Positions 5,867-7,576 of a stretch of DNA of 7,576 bases are shown piece by piece. The translations under genes were made by a program, and so were the position numbers. Origin of the DNA: a bacterium (GTDB lineage: Bacteria; Zixibacteria; MSB-5A5; GN15; FEB-12); assembly GCA_030629485.1 (NCBI GenBank), contig DAOVOW010000088.1, positions 1 to 7,576 on the forward strand, in the 5' to 3' direction. Below the pieces are notes generated by a model that did not search any database, had not been told where the DNA came from, and saw only the letters and a list, made by a program, of their open reading frames with translations. The stretch's first letter is position 1. Every line of letters begins with the position of its first letter.

Positions 5867-5872
5867 AGGAGA
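5867..5872 (+). promoter_or_regulatory. Ribosome-binding site deciding the start of the large secreted gene
   Basis: AGGAGA lies six bases before the ATG at 5879. An in-frame ATG twelve codons earlier, at 5843, has no such site and would put a non-hydrophobic extension ahead of the signal peptide. The start at 5879 is therefore preferred. Confidence 0.8.
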
Positions 5873-5878
5873 ACAATA

Positions 5879-7576
5879 ATGAAACGCATATCTTTGATGC
5901 TTGCATTGTTCTTGACCCTTTCATTTGGCATCTCAAGCACCGCCTCAGGTGCGATCGTCTGTGACGTAGACAATGTTGTCGGGTTATACGCCACCGATAC
6001 AATAGGTATTGGAATGCCAGTCACCTTCAACATACGCCTTACCAACGTCGGCATCGATAACAAGGTTAAAGGTGCTATGAATGGTTTCCAAGTCTATAGT
6101 CCCGATGGCGCGGACTGGACCATCACTGACTACGGTCCCACGACTGACACAGAGATGGAGACCTATGGGATCGTTTGGGACCTGGTCTATGCTGTCAACG
6201 AGTTCAGCGTGACCGGTTCCGGGGCTGACACTCTCGGCTTCGGCGGTTCGGTCGTGACGGGTGCTGGTATCCCTGACTTGTACGACGATGTTGTGTACTG
6301 GATCACCGTCGACCCAGGAACAGATCTTGACGACGATGGCAAAACGCTCTGCTTCGACTCGAGCTACTTCCCGCCGTCGGGTGTCTGGATGTGGGCCTAC
6401 GGTGCACCTGGTTCCTTCCCGCCTGATTTCGGGACTGTTCCGTACTGCTATACTGTGTATAACGTGCCGGACCAGAACGTAATCTGGACCGTGGCACCCA
6501 CCGACACCACTGGCGATCATTGTGACCTGATGGTACTTAACTACACGGTCGAGGACCAGGACGACCCAGCCGAGTGGGACCCGCCGGCAACCTTCCAGGC
6601 GACTGGACCCGGTGCTGTGGCGGCAACTGGTGACTGGACCTGTCAGTACACCTATGCGCCCACGCTGGGCGATGTCGGTGCTACCATTGTGTGTACCCTT
6701 GGTGCCCACGATGCGATGCATGTCGGCCAGTGGGTGGAAACCACTACCGACCTGACCTTCACCAACGAGGCTCCGGTTTTCACGGACGGCATTGGCACCA
6801 CAATTGATGTAGGTATGGGTAACACCGGCTGCATCACTGTCACGGTTGATGACGTCGACTGCGATCCTTCCGAGGTGAGCGTTATTGGCGTCGCCCCGCA
6901 TGCTCCGGTCGGCGACTACGCCGTCGTCGATAATGGCGATGACACCTACACAGTGTGCTTCAACACGGCTGCCGAAGCTTACCCGGTCGGTGATGGCGGC
7001 GTACTCTATGAGTTCACGCTTGAGGTCACCGATAATGGTCCGGACAGGGCCAGCACTACTGGCGAAGTCTTCTTCAACGTGCTCGTGACCGAGCCGTTTG
7101 AGGTTCAGATCGAGAAGACCCACAATACCCTCCAGGGTATGCACGTGATGGTTGACGTCACTCTGAACAAGGGTTCAGAGAACATGGGTGGTTGGGACAT
7201 CCTGATCGCCTATGACGCTTCGGCGTTGAACTTCCAGGCCGCTATCCCCGGTGACCTCCACACCATCTGTGGATGGGAGTACTTCAACTATCGCTACGGT
7301 CCGTTTGGCAACTGCGGTAATCAGTGCCCGAGCGGCATGCTCCGCGTGGTCGCGATTGCTGAGACCAACAATGGTCCCAACCATCCGACCTGCCTGACGC
7401 TGAATCCGACGCCGGCGAATCCGATCGTGCTGTTCTCACTCGACTTCCTGGTCAGCAATGACCGTACTCTCGAGTGCATGTACGTGCCGATCCGGTTCTT
7501 CTGGATGGACTGCGGCGACAACAGTATCGCCTTCCATCCCGGAGCCCATCCGTTGTGGTCGGTTCAGGGTGTCTCC
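5879..7576 (+). CDS. Large secreted multidomain protein with cohesin-like domains (partial, 3' end outside window)
   Basis: The frame is open from 5879 to the right edge, 566 residues without a stop. A signal peptide MKRISLMLALFLTLSFGISSTASG precedes mature protein starting near A25. Residues 25-194 form a beta-rich domain with DTIGIGMPVTFNIRLTN, NGFQVYSPDGADW, GADTLGFGG and GKTLCFDSSYFPPSGVW, a set I associate with Zixibacteria-type secreted proteins. Residues 195-296 and 297-407 look like two Ig- or cadherin-like sandwiches; the second contains CITVTVDDVDCD, DYAVVDNGDDTYTVCF and FTLEVTDNGPDRAST. From E408 a cohesin-like domain starts with EVQIEKTHNTLQG, then GGWDILIAYDASALNF, CGWEYFNYRYGPFGNCG and LRVVAIAETNNGPNHP, and it is unfinished at the edge. 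Such proteins often end in a dockerin-like module or a sorting domain, but that part is not in view. Likely role: extracellular adhesion or scaffold. Sorting and partners are unknown. Confidence 0.93.
   Translation, partial: MKRISLMLALFLTLSFGISSTASGAIVCDVDNVVGLYATDTIGIGMPVTFNIRLTNVGIDNKVKGAMNGFQVYSPDGADWTITDYGPTTDTEMETYGIVWDLVYAVNEFSVTGSGADTLGFGGSVVTGAGIPDLYDDVVYWITVDPGTDLDDDGKTLCFDSSYFPPSGVWMWAYGAPGSFPPDFGTVPYCYTVYNVPDQNVIWTVAPTDTTGDHCDLMVLNYTVEDQDDPAEWDPPATFQATGPGAVAATGDWTCQYTYAPTLGDVGATIVCTLGAHDAMHVGQWVETTTDLTFTNEAPVFTDGIGTTIDVGMGNTGCITVTVDDVDCDPSEVSVIGVAPHAPVGDYAVVDNGDDTYTVCFNTAAEAYPVGDGGVLYEFTLEVTDNGPDRASTTGEVFFNVLVTEPFEVQIEKTHNTLQGMHVMVDVTLNKGSENMGGWDILIAYDASALNFQAAIPGDLHTICGWEYFNYRYGPFGNCGNQCPSGMLRVVAIAETNNGPNHPTCLTLNPTPANPIVLFSLDFLVSNDRTLECMYVPIRFFWMDCGDNSIAFHPGAHPLWSVQGVS

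Noticed and set aside
5984..7144. A 386-codon open frame on the minus strand, antisense to the large secreted gene.
   Set aside because: The plus frame has a signal peptide, a ribosome-binding site and recognisable domains. The minus frame is a mirror of its GC-rich codon bias and shows no domain.
1..7576. CRISPR arrays, tRNA or rRNA genes, IS elements, integrases.
   Set aside because: No regularly spaced repeats, cloverleaf, transposase motifs or terminal inverted repeats were seen on either strand.

Overview
The window looks like a piece of an uncultured bacterial genome, most probably from the FCB group near candidate phylum Zixibacteria. I infer this from protein style, not from a marker gene. 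Three signs point there: large secreted cohesin-like proteins, a C-terminal dockerin-like module with 'DISDLVYLVDYMF' repeats, and a Cys-rich 'CC...C...C...C' linker ahead of it. Signal peptides, Shine-Dalgarno sites and two good sigma70-type promoters fit an ordinary Gram-negative plan. No rRNA, tRNA, CRISPR array, IS element or phage gene is visible.

Layout. (1) Positions 1-867, minus strand: a long open frame that runs off the left edge. It encodes an apparently cytoplasmic protein with a Rossmann/SLOG (DprA-like) middle part and the start of a second domain beginning YLIHWTR. (2) 895-2109, plus: a secreted right-handed parallel beta-helix protein, divergent from gene 1 with only 27 bases between the proposed starts. 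(3) 2210-3127, plus: a lipoprotein of unknown function with its own TTGATC-N17-TATAAA promoter, whose spacer is almost filled by an inverted repeat. (4) 3128-3276: a convergent intergenic region with two hairpins. (5) 3277-3651, minus: a small protein with two membrane segments and one TPR-like helix pair. (6) 3652-4259: an AT-richer stretch with no convincing gene, but with a near-consensus promoter (TTGACA-N17-TATATT at 3929-3957) that would give the next gene a leader of about 295 nt. (7) 4260-5582, plus: a secreted cohesin-like protein with a C-terminal dockerin-like duplication. (8) 5583-5878: a hairpin and a possible 41-codon ORF with a good ribosome-binding site. (9) 5879 to the right edge, plus: the first 566 residues of a large secreted multidomain protein ending inside a cohesin-like domain.

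How the genes relate. Four of the six main genes encode exported proteins (beta-helix, lipoprotein, dockerin/cohesin-like protein, multidomain cohesin-like protein), so the region reads as a cell-surface or secretome locus. A dockerin-like protein next to a cohesin-like one raises the possibility of an extracellular assembly, but no enzyme domain or demonstrated interaction is visible. The leftmost gene is different in kind and is the best candidate for something poorly described. Its truncation at the window edge limits what can be said.
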